NCBI RefSeq assembly: GCF_000024545.1
Contig: NC_013947.1
Location: 3,224,001 to 3,288,000 of the forward strand
Direction of reading: 5' to 3'
Source of the DNA: Stackebrandtia nassauensis DSM 44728
GTDB taxonomy: Bacteria; Actinomycetota; Actinomycetes; Mycobacteriales; Micromonosporaceae
DNA: 64,000 nt
The notes under the pieces were generated by a model that searched no databases, was not told the origin of the DNA, and saw only the letters and a list, made by a program, of their open reading frames with translations. Positions within the stretch are counted from its first letter, which is position 1; each line of letters opens with the position of its first letter. Positions 1 to 8,984 of the stretch are shown here, piece after piece. Made by a program: the position numbers and the translations under genes.

Positions 1-1
1 C

Positions 2-619
2 CAACACCTCGCCACGGTCCGCTGCGGCCACATCGAGAGCGACGGCTGGTGGGGCCCAGGCCGCTTGGGAGACTGGAGCGACGCCATAGCGGCGGCCCGC
101 ACCATCGCCTCGGCCTCCGGCGTCGAACTCGAAGTCCGCCAAGCCCAACACGCCCCCTGGCACCCGGGCCGCTGCGCCGAACTGCTCCACAACGACACCG
201 TCGTGGGCCACGCGGGCGAACTCCACCCGAGCGTCTGCGACGCCCTGGAGGTACCCCGCCGCACCTGCGCGGTCGAGATCAACCTCGACGCCATCGGCTT
301 CCCCGAGGTCCCACCAGGCCCATCGATCTCCCACTACCCGGTGGCCCTGATCGACGTCGCGGTGGTCGTCGACGCCACCACCCCGGCAGCCCAAGTGGCC
401 AGCGCCCTCTCCGAAGGCGCGGGTGACCTCCTGGAGGACATCCGCCTGTTCGACGTCTTCTCCGGCGAACAACTCGGCGAGAACCGCAAATCGCTGGCCT
501 ACAAACTCACCTTCCGCGCCCCGGACCGCACCCTCACCGCGGACGAGACGGTCGAGGCCCGCGACCGAGCAGTCGCCCTCGCCGCCGACCGCCACGGCGC
601 GGTACTGCGCGGGGCGTGA
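2..619 (+). CDS. pheT: phenylalanyl-tRNA synthetase beta subunit, C-terminal part
   Basis: The reading frame is open from the first complete codon, so the gene starts before the window; 205 residues remain. PheT forms the alpha2beta2 enzyme that charges tRNA-Phe in the cytoplasm. The visible part holds the end of the synthetase-like core (a GWWGPG segment and the HPGRCAELL stretch) followed by a full FDX-ACB anticodon-binding domain. That domain shows the family blocks [30 protein letters not shown] and DRTLTADE, and the protein ends in AVLRGA. A hairpin 36 bases past the stop closes the unit. The identification is secure; only the N-terminal portion is missing. Confidence 0.95.
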   Translation, partial: QHLATVRCGHIESDGWWGPGRLGDWSDAIAAARTIASASGVELEVRQAQHAPWHPGRCAELLHNDTVVGHAGELHPSVCDALEVPRRTCAVEINLDAIGFPEVPPGPSISHYPVALIDVAVVVDATTPAAQVASALSEGAGDLLEDIRLFDVFSGEQLGENRKSLAYKLTFRAPDRTLTADETVEARDRAVALAADRHGAVLRGA

Positions 620-654
620 TTTCTCGCCTGGTCATGATCGACGCGATCGGATAG

Positions 655-690
655 CGAGTGGTGGGCGCCGAGTGCCCACCACTCGTCTAA
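655..690 (+). terminator. hairpin terminator after pheT
   Basis: Arms at 655-666 and 674-685 are perfect 12-base complements around a 7-base loop, followed by TCTAATT. The position just after the pheT stop fits the end of a pheST-type unit. A strong T-run is lacking, as is common in high-GC actinobacteria. Confidence 0.75.
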
Positions 691-942
691 TTCCACACCT
701 GATTTCGCCGATTCCAGGTCGGGATAGGACTGTCTTGGAAAACATCGAAAAACTCAGCAAACCCACTTTCTAAAACAAACTGACAATGCAATCTACACGC
801 GCAGAGGGTTGTTCGTCGTATTGGCGACACAACCCTGTCTACAACCATTCAACGGATGGACACTTATAGATGCAGACGCACCCCAAGCCGCTTCGGCACC
901 GGGGTTGCACGGGACCACAAGCGCGTTCTAGGTGGGGCGTAG
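691..942. other. intergenic stretch, no gene seen
   Basis: This fills most of the 323-base gap between pheT and the next gene. It is visibly richer in A and T than the flanking operons. No convincing ORF, tRNA or repeat was found. It must carry the promoter of the gene at 943, but I cannot place one with confidence. Confidence 0.5.
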
Positions 943-1818
943 ATGAGTCAAATCGACCTCAAACAAATCGTAGCGGTGGCCCTGGCGGCTGAAATCGCGA
1001 AGAAGATCGTCACTGCGGCATTTCTCGCATGTGGTGCGGTGTCCACATGGTTTGCCGGAGCGGGGAGTGCGAGCGTGAGCACTCTAGGGTGGCCGATTGT
1101 CGCTACAGTCGTATTTGGAGCCGCCTTGGCATTCCTGGTGATCGCGCAGCGTCAGAGCATATATAGGTGTCGTTATCCGGCGATAGCTTTCCAAACGGAG
1201 ATTCTTGAGAAGAGCTGCAGCTATGTTATCAATGAGCATGGCGAGCTATTGTATTCCAAACGAATAAAGCTCAAGGCCCTGCGTGACCAAATGGATGAAT
1301 ATATTGACAGATATTTCTGGTCTGGAGGCGGTGTGCCCAAACCGGAGCCGGGTGAGGGTGCTCAGGAGATCACTGAAGTGGCTCGCGTTGGAGTATGGGA
1401 ATATTATCGTATCTTCTTTGGCCGCGTCCTGCACCGAGGCGATGTTCACGAAATAGAGATCACGTGGCCGTTGACGAACTGGCGCGACTCGTCGCCCTTT
1501 GTGGCACTCTCCACCAGAGAACCGACGCATAAACTTGTCTTCGATGTCAAGCTGCCTGCCGATGAAGTCGGTGGAAGTGTTCTGGCGGAGGAAATCGCGG
1601 GCATCGACTCCATCTATCCTTTCAACACGGAGGAGATCGAACTCGACCATGGTCGGTGCAGGTGGGTAGTGGACAGGCCATCGCTCTACACGCAGTACCG
1701 GCTACGTTGGACTTGGAAGGGTGCGCAGGCCAAGACAATTCCCGTTTTGGTGGAAGAGGCCAAAGCGGTTGAAGGTACTGACCGCGAAGCCGGGCCAACA
1801 AGAGTCCCCCATCTTTAA
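943..1818 (+). CDS. two-helix membrane protein with beta-rich soluble domain (unknown function)
   Basis: A 291-residue protein that I do not recognise by name. Residues about 8-35 and 47-68 are hydrophobic and would form two transmembrane helices. The rest is soluble and looks beta-rich. A block reading YVINEHGELLYSKRIKLKAL is followed by a YFWSGGG turn, a WEYYRIFFGRVLHRGD segment and a LVFDVKLPADEV strand. Small proteins with two helices plus a beta-rich domain include CBASS effectors such as Cap15, but no cyclase or other defence partner lies next to it, so that link is only a possibility. Codon use (many A/T-ending codons such as AAA, ATA, TAT) is unlike the neighbouring arg genes and suggests horizontal acquisition. 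An AGGTGGGG stretch precedes the ATG. Confidence 0.7.
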   Translation: MSQIDLKQIVAVALAAEIAKKIVTAAFLACGAVSTWFAGAGSASVSTLGWPIVATVVFGAALAFLVIAQRQSIYRCRYPAIAFQTEILEKSCSYVINEHGELLYSKRIKLKALRDQMDEYIDRYFWSGGGVPKPEPGEGAQEITEVARVGVWEYYRIFFGRVLHRGDVHEIEITWPLTNWRDSSPFVALSTREPTHKLVFDVKLPADEVGGSVLAEEIAGIDSIYPFNTEEIELDHGRCRWVVDRPSLYTQYRLRWTWKGAQAKTIPVLVEEAKAVEGTDREAGPTRVPHL

Positions 1819-1915
1819 TCGAATTGACCGTGCTGGCGGCACATCTTTGTTAGAGTGCTCCCTGATAAAGGGGGCATTTATGGATGAATAATTATTTGTC
1901 GATATGTAAGCCAAT

Positions 1916-1941
1916 GGGCGGCCGGGTATTCCGGTCGTCCG
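1916..1941. terminator. hairpin at convergent gene ends
   Basis: A 10-base stem (two pairs are G-U in RNA from the plus strand) with loop GTATT lies between the convergent ends of the gene at 943 and the regulator ending at 1960. It could serve either strand. Confidence 0.45.
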
Positions 1942-1959
1942 CTTTACGTTTCAGCGTGA

Positions 1960-4900
1960 CTACGTATCCCAATGGGGTGGACGCTGGCCATGGCCAAGCG
2001 GCACCTCGCGACTTTCTTCGACCGGAATTCCGAGGCGAGTGAAGATTTCGAGCGCCGACTCACGGTCGCGTTGGGCAGAAAGTTTGTCGCCTCCCGTGTC
2101 GTGCGCTTCGGCGAGGGCCACCAAGGTTCTGGCCTCCAACAGGGGGCGTGGCATCGAACGGAACGCCGCCAGCGCCGCGTCGCCATAGTTGATCGCCGTA
2201 TCACCGTCGCCAAGGCGCGCGTGCGCGAGGCAAAGTAGACGGTCAGCCTGAGCTCGCTGCAATGCTCCCATCTGATCGGTGTTGGCCGGGTGGGAGGACA
2301 TGAGCCGGTCAATGGCCTGGCGGGGATGGCCGGTTTGGATTTCGAGTTCGGCCATCCCGCATTCAGCCATGTCGCGCAAGCCGGAGCGGTCGGTCTGGGA
2401 CGCGTGGCGCAGCGCCTCGGCCAGGTCCTCATGCGCGGCGTCGTAGCGGCCGCGCGCCCGGTTGATCTCGGCGCGGAGGATCAGGGTGAGGGCATGGTAC
2501 TTGGCGCCGCTGGAATCCGGTTGGTTCAGGATGTCGGTGATCAGTGGTTCGGCGTCACTGAAGCGACGGGAGCTGACGTATTGTTCGCACAGGCAGTAGC
2601 TGATGCCTTGGCGGAAGAATCGCAGGGATGGTTGCTCAGTCAGCTTCAGCGCCATCGTTGTCCACTTCTCGCCTTCTCCGTAATCGCCCAACTCGGCGTA
2701 GAGGGTTCCAAGGGTGGAGGCGCGGATGGTCGCGAAGAGGTCGTCGCCGGTGGCCACCGCGGCGTTGTACGACTCGAGGACGAGGGGGACGGCCTCGGCG
2801 ACGCGGCCCATGTCGCCCAGGTAGAGACCGAGGTTGCCCACGTACTTGCCCACCGGGTCGTCCACGTCGTGATCGCGCATGATCTGGACGGCTTCCCGCG
2901 CATACTCGATGGCGGTGGTCCGGTGGCCCATTTCCCGGTGGACGATGGCCAGGGTTGAGTTCATCTGGCAGCGGCCGGGGTGGTCCTGGTTGTGTTCGGC
3001 TTTGCTCAGTTCGTGTCTCAGTAGTTCGAGTTGCCGGGGCAGGTCGGGTCCGTAGTGGACGAACCTGCCGAGAACCGCCGCCAGGCGCCAGGAGTCGGGG
3101 CGGTGGTTCCAGGCGGAGAGCATTCGCAGGACGTTGTCGCGTTCGTCGGTGGGCAGGGTGGCTTTGTTGTGGTCGTACCAGCCGATGACGCGGGTGACGG
3201 CCTCGCCGCGGTCGGCGTCGTCCCACTGCGATGCTCGGGCGTTGGCGTATTCGCGAACCAGGTCGTGGAAGCGCAGCCGGTTGTCGTGGTGGCTCTCGAC
3301 GAGGTGGGCAGCTTCCAGTTCGTTGATCGCTCGCGGAGCGTCGTCGGTGACGGTTCCGGCCAGGTGGGCGGCCAGGTCGTGTGAGAAGTCCTCGCCCGGC
3401 AGGATTCCCAGCAGGGTGAACAACTGCCGCGCGGCCGGGGTGAGGGCGCTGACGGACAGGTGGAGGGTCCGGGTGATGGCGACGGCGGGGTCGTCGGGGG
3501 CGGTCAGCTTCTGGAGTCGTTGCGGCCCTTCGAGTTCGGCCACGAACTGGGTGACGTTGGTTTCGGGCCGGTCGGCAAGGTTGGCTCCGGCGATGCGCAA
3601 CGCCAGGGGGAGGTGGCCGCACAGTCGCGCCAGCTGATGGGTGGCTTCGGGTTCGGAGTGGAGACGGACGGGGTCGACGAGGTTGGACAGCAGATCCACC
3701 GACTCCTCGTGGCTCAGCGTGTCGATGCGCAGCGGGGCGACGTCGTCGAGGGCTACCAGGCTGGTGAGGCGGTCGCGGCTGGTGATGAGGGCGAAGTTTC
3801 CGCCGCCGCCGGGGAGGAGGGGGCGGACCTGGGCGGCGTCGCGGGCGTTGTCGAGGAGGATGAGCATGCGTTGGTCGGCGAGCAGGGAGCGGTACATGGC
3901 TCCGGCTTCGTCGGGGTCGGTGGGGATCGCGGCGCCGGGTTGGCCCAGGGCGTTGAGGAAGCGGGTGAGGGCGTCTGCGGGGGAGACCGGGGCGGCTTCG
4001 TCGTAGCCGCGCAGGTTGATGTAGAGCTGGCCGTCGGGGAATCGGTCGCGGACGTGGTGGGCCCAGTGGACGGCGAGGGCGGTTTTGCCCGCGCCGCCCA
4101 TGCCCGCGATGGCGGACACGACCGTGGCGGTGCGGCCGTCGGCCAGGAGGTTGTCGAGGGCTGCGAGTTGTTCTTCGCGGCCGGTGAAGGTGGCGGTGTC
4201 GGCGGGGAGTTGGGCCGGGCGGGGTGCCGAGGGTGGGGTGGGTTCGGTGGTGGGGGTGTCGAGGTCGCCGCGCAGGATCTCGCCGTGGAGGCGGTTCAGG
4301 TCGGGGTCGGGGTCGAGGCCGAGTTCGTCGGACAGGCGGGCCCGGACTTCGGTGAAGACCTCGAGGGCTTCGGGGGTTCGTCCGCTGTGGTGCAGGGCGG
4401 TCATGAGCAGACCGGCGACGCGTTGGCGGTAGGGGTGGTGTTCCAGGAGTTCGCGCAGTTCGCCGACGACCTGGCCGTGGCGGCCCAGCGCGATGTCGAT
4501 GTCGCAGCGGTCTTCGATCGCGGACAGGCGGGATTCGTTGAGGCGCACCACTGCCGCTTCGACGACGCGGCCGGACAGGCCCGCGAGGGCTTCGCCTCGC
4601 CACAGGGCGAGGGCTTCGGCGAACAGGCGGGACGCCGTGGGGAGGTCGTTGGTGTCGCGGGCGGTGCGGGCTTGGCGGACCAGGTCGGTGAAGCATTGGG
4701 CGTCAACGGTTTTGGCGGGTACCAGGAGTCGGTAGCCTTCGCCGGTGGCTTCCAGGGTGGGGGAGTCGTCGCCCGCCAGTTGGCGGCGCAGGCTGGCCAT
4801 GGTGTTCTGGATCTGGCGGCGGGCCGTGGCGGGCGGGTCGTTTTCCCAGAGGGCGTCGACGAGTCGGGAGACGGTGACGACGCGGCCGGTCTCGAGGAGC

Positions 4901-5004
4901 AGCAGGGCGAGCAGTTTCGGATGGTGTCTGCCCGATATGGTCACCGGCTCGCCGTCGCGGGACACCTCCAGTGGTCCCAAGATCCGAAACTTCACGCCGC
5001 CCAC
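1960..5004 (-). CDS. AfsR/SARP-type transcriptional regulator with NB-ARC and TPR domains
   Basis: A 1014-residue cytoplasmic regulator of the AfsR architecture. Residues about 4-95 form the OmpR-like winged helix (FRILGPLEV start, GEGYRLLV end). Residues about 100-245 form the bacterial transcriptional activation domain. An NB-ARC ATPase follows with P-loop GMGGAGKTALAVHWA and a Walker B-like MLILLDNARD. From about 640 onward the protein is helical and TPR-like. Such proteins activate antibiotic or developmental genes after ATP-dependent oligomerisation. Both GTG at 5004 and GTG at 4995 are possible starts; the second gives the usual VKFRILGPLEV N-terminus. No biosynthetic cluster is adjacent, so its target is unknown. 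It sits upstream of nothing in operon, ending convergently with the orphan membrane gene. Confidence 0.88.
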   Translation of the reverse strand: MGGVKFRILGPLEVSRDGEPVTISGRHHPKLLALLLLETGRVVTVSRLVDALWENDPPATARRQIQNTMASLRRQLAGDDSPTLEATGEGYRLLVPAKTVDAQCFTDLVRQARTARDTNDLPTASRLFAEALALWRGEALAGLSGRVVEAAVVRLNESRLSAIEDRCDIDIALGRHGQVVGELRELLEHHPYRQRVAGLLMTALHHSGRTPEALEVFTEVRARLSDELGLDPDPDLNRLHGEILRGDLDTPTTEPTPPSAPRPAQLPADTATFTGREEQLAALDNLLADGRTATVVSAIAGMGGAGKTALAVHWAHHVRDRFPDGQLYINLRGYDEAAPVSPADALTRFLNALGQPGAAIPTDPDEAGAMYRSLLADQRMLILLDNARDAAQVRPLLPGGGGNFALITSRDRLTSLVALDDVAPLRIDTLSHEESVDLLSNLVDPVRLHSEPEATHQLARLCGHLPLALRIAGANLADRPETNVTQFVAELEGPQRLQKLTAPDDPAVAITRTLHLSVSALTPAARQLFTLLGILPGEDFSHDLAAHLAGTVTDDAPRAINELEAAHLVESHHDNRLRFHDLVREYANARASQWDDADRGEAVTRVIGWYDHNKATLPTDERDNVLRMLSAWNHRPDSWRLAAVLGRFVHYGPDLPRQLELLRHELSKAEHNQDHPGRCQMNSTLAIVHREMGHRTTAIEYAREAVQIMRDHDVDDPVGKYVGNLGLYLGDMGRVAEAVPLVLESYNAAVATGDDLFATIRASTLGTLYAELGDYGEGEKWTTMALKLTEQPSLRFFRQGISYCLCEQYVSSRRFSDAEPLITDILNQPDSSGAKYHALTLILRAEINRARGRYDAAHEDLAEALRHASQTDRSGLRDMAECGMAELEIQTGHPRQAIDRLMSSHPANTDQMGALQRAQADRLLCLAHARLGDGDTAINYGDAALAAFRSMPRPLLEARTLVALAEAHDTGGDKLSAQRDRESALEIFTRLGIPVEESREVPLGHGQRPPHWDT

Positions 5005-5061
5005 GTTAGAGGTTCAGGTGAACGGATGTCGACTTGGTTGCCGCGTTTGGGTAGTCGTGCG

Positions 5062-5568
5062 CTAATAGGACTCGGTGATCGCGTCGGCGTTGCCGTGGCC
5101 GAAGGTCGGGAACGGGTCGATGTTGCCGTAGGCGTGGACCGTGCCGCCCGCGTCGTCGACCATTTTGGTCCAGCAGCTGGTGTTCTCGCCCGGCGGGCTG
5201 GCGCAGCTGTAGGTGAGGCCGTCGGAGTCGCGGACGACGTCGGCGAAGCCGACGTGGGCGTCGCCGGGTACGTGCTCCATGTCGTTGTGGAGCCGGGCCC
5301 AGGCGGTGTGGCAGAAGTGGCTGTAGCGCAGTTCCACGGTGCCGAGCCGGTTGCCCTTGTACTCGATGTCGGCGGACGCGACGGTGGCGGCGTCGTTGTT
5401 GCACGTTGTGCCTTGTGGATTGACGCCGTCCCAGTCGCGCAGGTCGGCGGCCTGGGCGGGTTTGGTGAGGGCCAGTGTGACGAACAGGATCGTGACGGCG
5501 GCGGCGATGCCGAAGCGGACGGCGCGGCTCATGCGGTGTGTATGTGGATTGGTCGACGGCGTATTCAT
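5062..5568 (-). CDS. secreted DUF2690-family protein
   Basis: A 168-residue protein with a Sec signal peptide (hydrophobic stretch IAAAVTILFVTLAL, cleavage likely after AQA near residue 40). The mature part has the DUF2690 signature: a DGVNPQGTTCNNDAATVAS block followed by GTVELRYSHFCHTAWARL. Four cysteines are visible in the mature part, plausibly in disulphides. GGGAGG lies six bases before the ATG, which supports the start. The family occurs in actinobacteria as secreted or membrane-tethered proteins of unknown role. It is transcribed toward the AfsR-like gene, 57 bases away, but a functional link is not evident. Confidence 0.75.
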   Translation of the reverse strand: MNTPSTNPHTHRMSRAVRFGIAAAVTILFVTLALTKPAQAADLRDWDGVNPQGTTCNNDAATVASADIEYKGNRLGTVELRYSHFCHTAWARLHNDMEHVPGDAHVGFADVVRDSDGLTYSCASPPGENTSCWTKMVDDAGGTVHAYGNIDPFPTFGHGNADAITESY

Positions 5569-5726
5569 GGCGTCCCTCCCCAGGTGATGCGGCTCGTGGT
5601 TGGGCCGATCGGTGTCGATCTTTCCGGAAGTCGGGCGACGTGGGGGCGGGTCGCGGCAGCCGGGGTGGGGAGAATTGTCGGATATGTGACGAAACGTCGC
5701 AGAGTGCCACGCCGACTACTTATGGT

Positions 5727-5761
5727 GATGGCTCGATGTGTCGCGGACACATCGAGCCATC
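5727..5761 (-). terminator. perfect 16-bp hairpin after the DUF6528-like gene
   Basis: Arms 5727-5742 and 5746-5761 are exact inverted complements with a 3-base loop. They begin 10 bases beyond the stop codon of the minus-strand gene at 5771, as expected for its terminator. Confidence 0.8.
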
Positions 5762-5770
5762 GGGGTGGGT

Positions 5771-6673
5771 CTATTCGAAGGCGGCCTCGACGATGCGCGC
5801 CTTGTAGAACTGCGCGTCGGCGAGGGTCTTGTCGCCGGAGTCGAAGTGGACGGTGGGGCTGCTCCAGGGGCGGGGTTCGACGTTCTCGGCGCGCACCCAC
5901 AGGTACTCGCCGGAACGGTGGCGCACGAAGGCCTTGATGCGGGTCTCGGCGCGCAGGACCTTGGCGGTCAGCGCGGCGGTGTCCACTTCGTAGGCGGCCT
6001 TGGTGTCGGTGACGACGAGCTTGCCGGGGTTGGTGTAGTCGGGTTGCAGGTCGTGGCCGCCGCCGGGCAGCGCGACGGATTTGCCGGTGTCCTTCAGCCG
6101 GGTCTCGCGGTAGGAGCCGGTGACCTGGTAGGCGCGCACGACGTAGTCGCCGATGGCCCACAGGACGTTGAGGCTCGGGTCCCACAGGACGCCGTGGGCG
6201 CCGGGCAGGTTGACCGTCTGGACCTTGGCCAGGGTGGAGGGGTCGGTGATCTTGGTGGGGCCGTAGACGTTGAGGTAACCGCCCGAGCTGGCGGTGACGA
6301 TGGCGGCGATGTTGGGTATGCGTTCGATGGCGTGCGGGTTGCCGCCGGGTTCGCCGGTCCACAGGACCTTGCCCGCCGAGGTGATGATCCCGGCGTATCC
6401 GCCGCTGGCGGCGGCCAGCACGACTCGGCCGAAGTGCTTGGTGTCGCGAAACCTCACGTCCGACAGGTTGGACCAGCCTCGCGACGTCGAGCCCCATTTC
6501 CACTTGATGGTGCTCTCGTTCCAGGCGTCGTCCTTGTTGAAGACGAGGATGCGGTTGGTGCGCTGCTCGGTCATGGCGACCTGGTAGTTCTCCGAGGCTG
6601 ACGCGGTGGTGGCGAGGAGGGGGACGGTGGCGGCGCCGACGGCGGCTCCGCGCAGCAGGGTACGACGTTTCAT
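5771..6673 (-). CDS. secreted Tat-type beta-propeller-like protein (DUF6528-like)
   Basis: A 300-residue exported protein. The N-terminus MKRRTLLRGAAVG is a twin-arginine-type signal, ending near ATTASA. The mature part is a run of short blade-like repeats (NRILVFNKDD, GGYAGIITSAGKVLW, GGYLNVYGPTKI, HGVLWDPSLNVLWAIGDYVV), typical of a beta-propeller, and a GGGHDLQPDY segment. This matches my memory of the actinobacterial DUF6528 family, whose function is unknown. GGAGGT precedes the ATG at optimal spacing. The gene is divergent from the arg operon, so its promoter shares the 6674-6822 interval with the ARG box. Confidence 0.75.
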   Translation of the reverse strand: MKRRTLLRGAAVGAATVPLLATTASASENYQVAMTEQRTNRILVFNKDDAWNESTIKWKWGSTSRGWSNLSDVRFRDTKHFGRVVLAAASGGYAGIITSAGKVLWTGEPGGNPHAIERIPNIAAIVTASSGGYLNVYGPTKITDPSTLAKVQTVNLPGAHGVLWDPSLNVLWAIGDYVVRAYQVTGSYRETRLKDTGKSVALPGGGHDLQPDYTNPGKLVVTDTKAAYEVDTAALTAKVLRAETRIKAFVRHRSGEYLWVRAENVEPRPWSSPTVHFDSGDKTLADAQFYKARIVEAAFE

Positions 6674-6762
6674 GGATTACCTCCGGGAGACGGGCACTTA
6701 GGAGTATGTCAGCGGCGGAGGCACGCGTCACTGTCTCGCACGTCGATAACCCATAGACCACC

Positions 6763-6800
6763 CATATGCATGGTGATACGATGCTCTGCATAGAAATACA
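6763..6800 (+). promoter_or_regulatory. candidate ARG box (ArgR operator) before argC
   Basis: The stretch contains TATGCATGG followed about 17 bases later by CTGCATAGA. These are two copies of the TGCAT core in an arrangement like that of Streptomyces ARG boxes. It lies 23-60 bases ahead of the argC start and in front of an operon that itself encodes ArgR, so arginine-dependent autoregulation is the expected logic. Confidence 0.6.
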
Positions 6801-6822
6801 CAAACCCGAAGAGGTGGACTCC

Positions 6823-7839
6823 ATGGGAAACCGGATCGCGGTGGCCGGTGCCAGCGGCTACGCGGGAGGTGAGGTGCTGCGGCTGCTCGCCGGGCACCCG
6901 AATATCGAGATAGCGGCGGTGACGGCCCACAGCAAGGCCGGTCAGCCGGTCACCGACACCCACCCGCACCTGCGATCCCTGGCCGGGCGCACCTTCGCCG
7001 AGACCACCGTGGACGCGCTGGCCGAGGCCGACCTCGTCGTCATCACCCTGCCGCACGGCCAGTCGGCGGAACTGGCGGCGAAACTGCCGGCCGACGCGAA
7101 GATCGTCGACCTGGGTGCCGATCACCGGCTCGTCGACGCCGCCGCCTGGGAGGCCTACTACGACGGCCCGCACGCCGGCGCCTGGACCTACGGACTGCCG
7201 GAACTGCCCGGCGGCCGGGAGGCCATCGCCGCGTCCAAGCGGGTCGCCGCCACCGGCTGCTACGCCGTTGCCACCACGCTGGCGCTCGCGCCGATCCTGG
7301 CCTCGGGTATCGGACAGCCGGACGACGTCGTCGTCGTTGCCGCCTCGGGCACCTCGGGCGCGGGCAGCGCAGCCAAGCCGCACCTGATGGCCAGCGAGGT
7401 CGCCGGTTCGCTCAGTCCCTACAAGGTCGGCGCGCACCAGCACGTTCCCGAGATCAAACAGGCCACGCGGGCCCGGTCGCTGTCGTTCACGCCGGTGCTG
7501 GCGCCGATGCCGCGGGGCATCCTGTCGACCGTGACGGTCAAACCCGCCGACGCCGGGCTGACCACCGCCGAGGTCCACGAGGTGCTGGCCGCCGCCTACG
7601 CCGACGAACCGTTCGTCCACGTGCTGCCGAACGGCAGCTGGCCGCGCACCGCCGACACGCTGGGATCCAACTCGTGTCACCTGCAGGCCACGATGGACTC
7701 CGACGCCGATCGCATCATCGTCACCGCCGCCATCGACAACCTCGGCAAGGGCGCGGCCGGACAGGTCGTCCAGTGCGCCAACCTGATGCTGGGCCTCGAC
7801 GAAACCGCCGGACTCAATGTGGATGGAGTCGCGCCATGA
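6823..7839 (+). CDS. argC: N-acetyl-gamma-glutamyl-phosphate reductase
   Basis: ArgC makes N-acetylglutamate semialdehyde from the acyl phosphate with NADPH, the third step of arginine synthesis. The 338-residue product begins MGNRIAVAGASGYAGGEVLR, a classic NADP-binding fold opening (GASGYAGG). The active-site cysteine lies in AATGCYAVATTL, and a SGTSGAG loop follows. I chose ATG 6823 because GAGGTGG lies just upstream and the protein then starts as its homologues do; an in-frame upstream ATG at 6766 would fall inside the operator. It is the first gene of an eight-gene operon and overlaps argJ by four bases. Confidence 0.95.
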   Translation: MGNRIAVAGASGYAGGEVLRLLAGHPNIEIAAVTAHSKAGQPVTDTHPHLRSLAGRTFAETTVDALAEADLVVITLPHGQSAELAAKLPADAKIVDLGADHRLVDAAAWEAYYDGPHAGAWTYGLPELPGGREAIAASKRVAATGCYAVATTLALAPILASGIGQPDDVVVVAASGTSGAGSAAKPHLMASEVAGSLSPYKVGAHQHVPEIKQATRARSLSFTPVLAPMPRGILSTVTVKPADAGLTTAEVHEVLAAAYADEPFVHVLPNGSWPRTADTLGSNSCHLQATMDSDADRIIVTAAIDNLGKGAAGQVVQCANLMLGLDETAGLNVDGVAP

Positions 7840-8984
7840 CCGTCACCGTTCCCCAGGGCTTCACCGCCGCCGGAATCGCCGCCGGGATCAAGGCGGGCAA
7901 ACGCGATCTGGCGCTGGTCGTCAACAACGGTCCCCAGTACACCGCCGCCGGGGTCGTCACCAAGAACCGCATCAAGGCCGCCCCGGTCCTGTGGACCCAG
8001 CAGGTCATCAAGGACGGGAAACTGCGGGCCGTCGTGCTGAACTCCGGCGGCGCCAACGCCTGCACCGGACCGGCCGGGTTCGCCGACACCCACCACACCG
8101 CAGAGAAGGTCGCCGAGGTGCTCGACATCGGCTCGGCCGACGTCGCGGTGTGCTCCACCGGGCTGATCGGTGAACGGCTGCCCATGGACGCGATCCTGTC
8201 CGGTGTGGACAAGGTCGCCGCCGAGCTGTCCGCCACCGGCGGGGCCGACGCCGCCGAGGCGATCATGACCACCGACACGAAGCCCAAGGACACCGTGGTG
8301 CGCGGCGACGGCTACTGCATCGGCGGCATCGGCAAGGGCGCGGGAATGCTGGCCCCCGGACTGGCCACCATGCTGTGCGTCTTCACCACCGACGCGCTGA
8401 TCGAGCCCGACATCGCCGCGGCCGCGCTGACCGAGGCCTGCCGCCTCACCTTCGACCGGCTCGACTCCGACGGATCGATGTCCACCAACGACACCGTGCT
8501 GCTGCTGGCCTCGGGCGCCTCGGGCGTCATCCCCGACGTCAAGGGCTTCACCAGCGAACTCACCCACGCGTGCGGATCCATCGCCCGGCAACTGATGTCC
8601 GACGCCGAAGGCTCCACCAAGGACGTCACCATCACCGTGACCGGCGCCGCCGACACCGACGACGCGGTCGAGGTGGGCCGGGCCGTGGCCCGCGACAACC
8701 TGGTCAAGACCGCGCTGTTCGGCTGCGACCCGAACTGGGGCCGGATCCTGGCCGCCGTGGGCACCACGGCCGCCGCCTTCGAACCCGACGCGGTGGACGT
8801 GGCCGTCAACGGCGTGTGGATCTGTCGCGACGGCGCCGCTGCCGAAGACCGGTCCGGAGTGGACCTGTCGGGACGCGAGGTCGACATCACTATCGACCTG
8901 CGCAGCGGCCGCGACTCGGCCACCATCTGGACCAACGACCTGTCGCACGCCTACGTCCACGAGAACTCGGCGTACTCGTCATGA
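7836..8984 (+). CDS. argJ: glutamate N-acetyltransferase / amino-acid acetyltransferase
   Basis: ArgJ transfers the acetyl group from N-acetylornithine to glutamate, closing the cyclic arginine pathway. The 382-residue precursor shows the self-cleavage site in [16 protein letters not shown], where the Thr of ATML becomes the N-terminal nucleophile of the beta chain. The [10 protein letters not shown] oxyanion segment, [10 protein letters not shown] and the C-terminal [15 protein letters not shown] block are all present. It starts inside the argC stop (ATGA). No alternative family is likely. Confidence 0.95.
   Translation: MTVTVPQGFTAAGIAAGIKAGKRDLALVVNNGPQYTAAGVVTKNRIKAAPVLWTQQVIKDGKLRAVVLNSGGANACTGPAGFADTHHTAEKVAEVLDIGSADVAVCSTGLIGERLPMDAILSGVDKVAAELSATGGADAAEAIMTTDTKPKDTVVRGDGYCIGGIGKGAGMLAPGLATMLCVFTTDALIEPDIAAAALTEACRLTFDRLDSDGSMSTNDTVLLLASGASGVIPDVKGFTSELTHACGSIARQLMSDAEGSTKDVTITVTGAADTDDAVEVGRAVARDNLVKTALFGCDPNWGRILAAVGTTAAAFEPDAVDVAVNGVWICRDGAAAEDRSGVDLSGREVDITIDLRSGRDSATIWTNDLSHAYVHENSAYSS

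Noticed and set aside
3460-5937. 825-residue open frame on the plus strand opposite the AfsR-like gene
   Set aside because: It is a Gly/Val-rich antisense shadow caused by high GC at the third codon position of the true gene; it has no domain similarity and runs across three real minus-strand genes.
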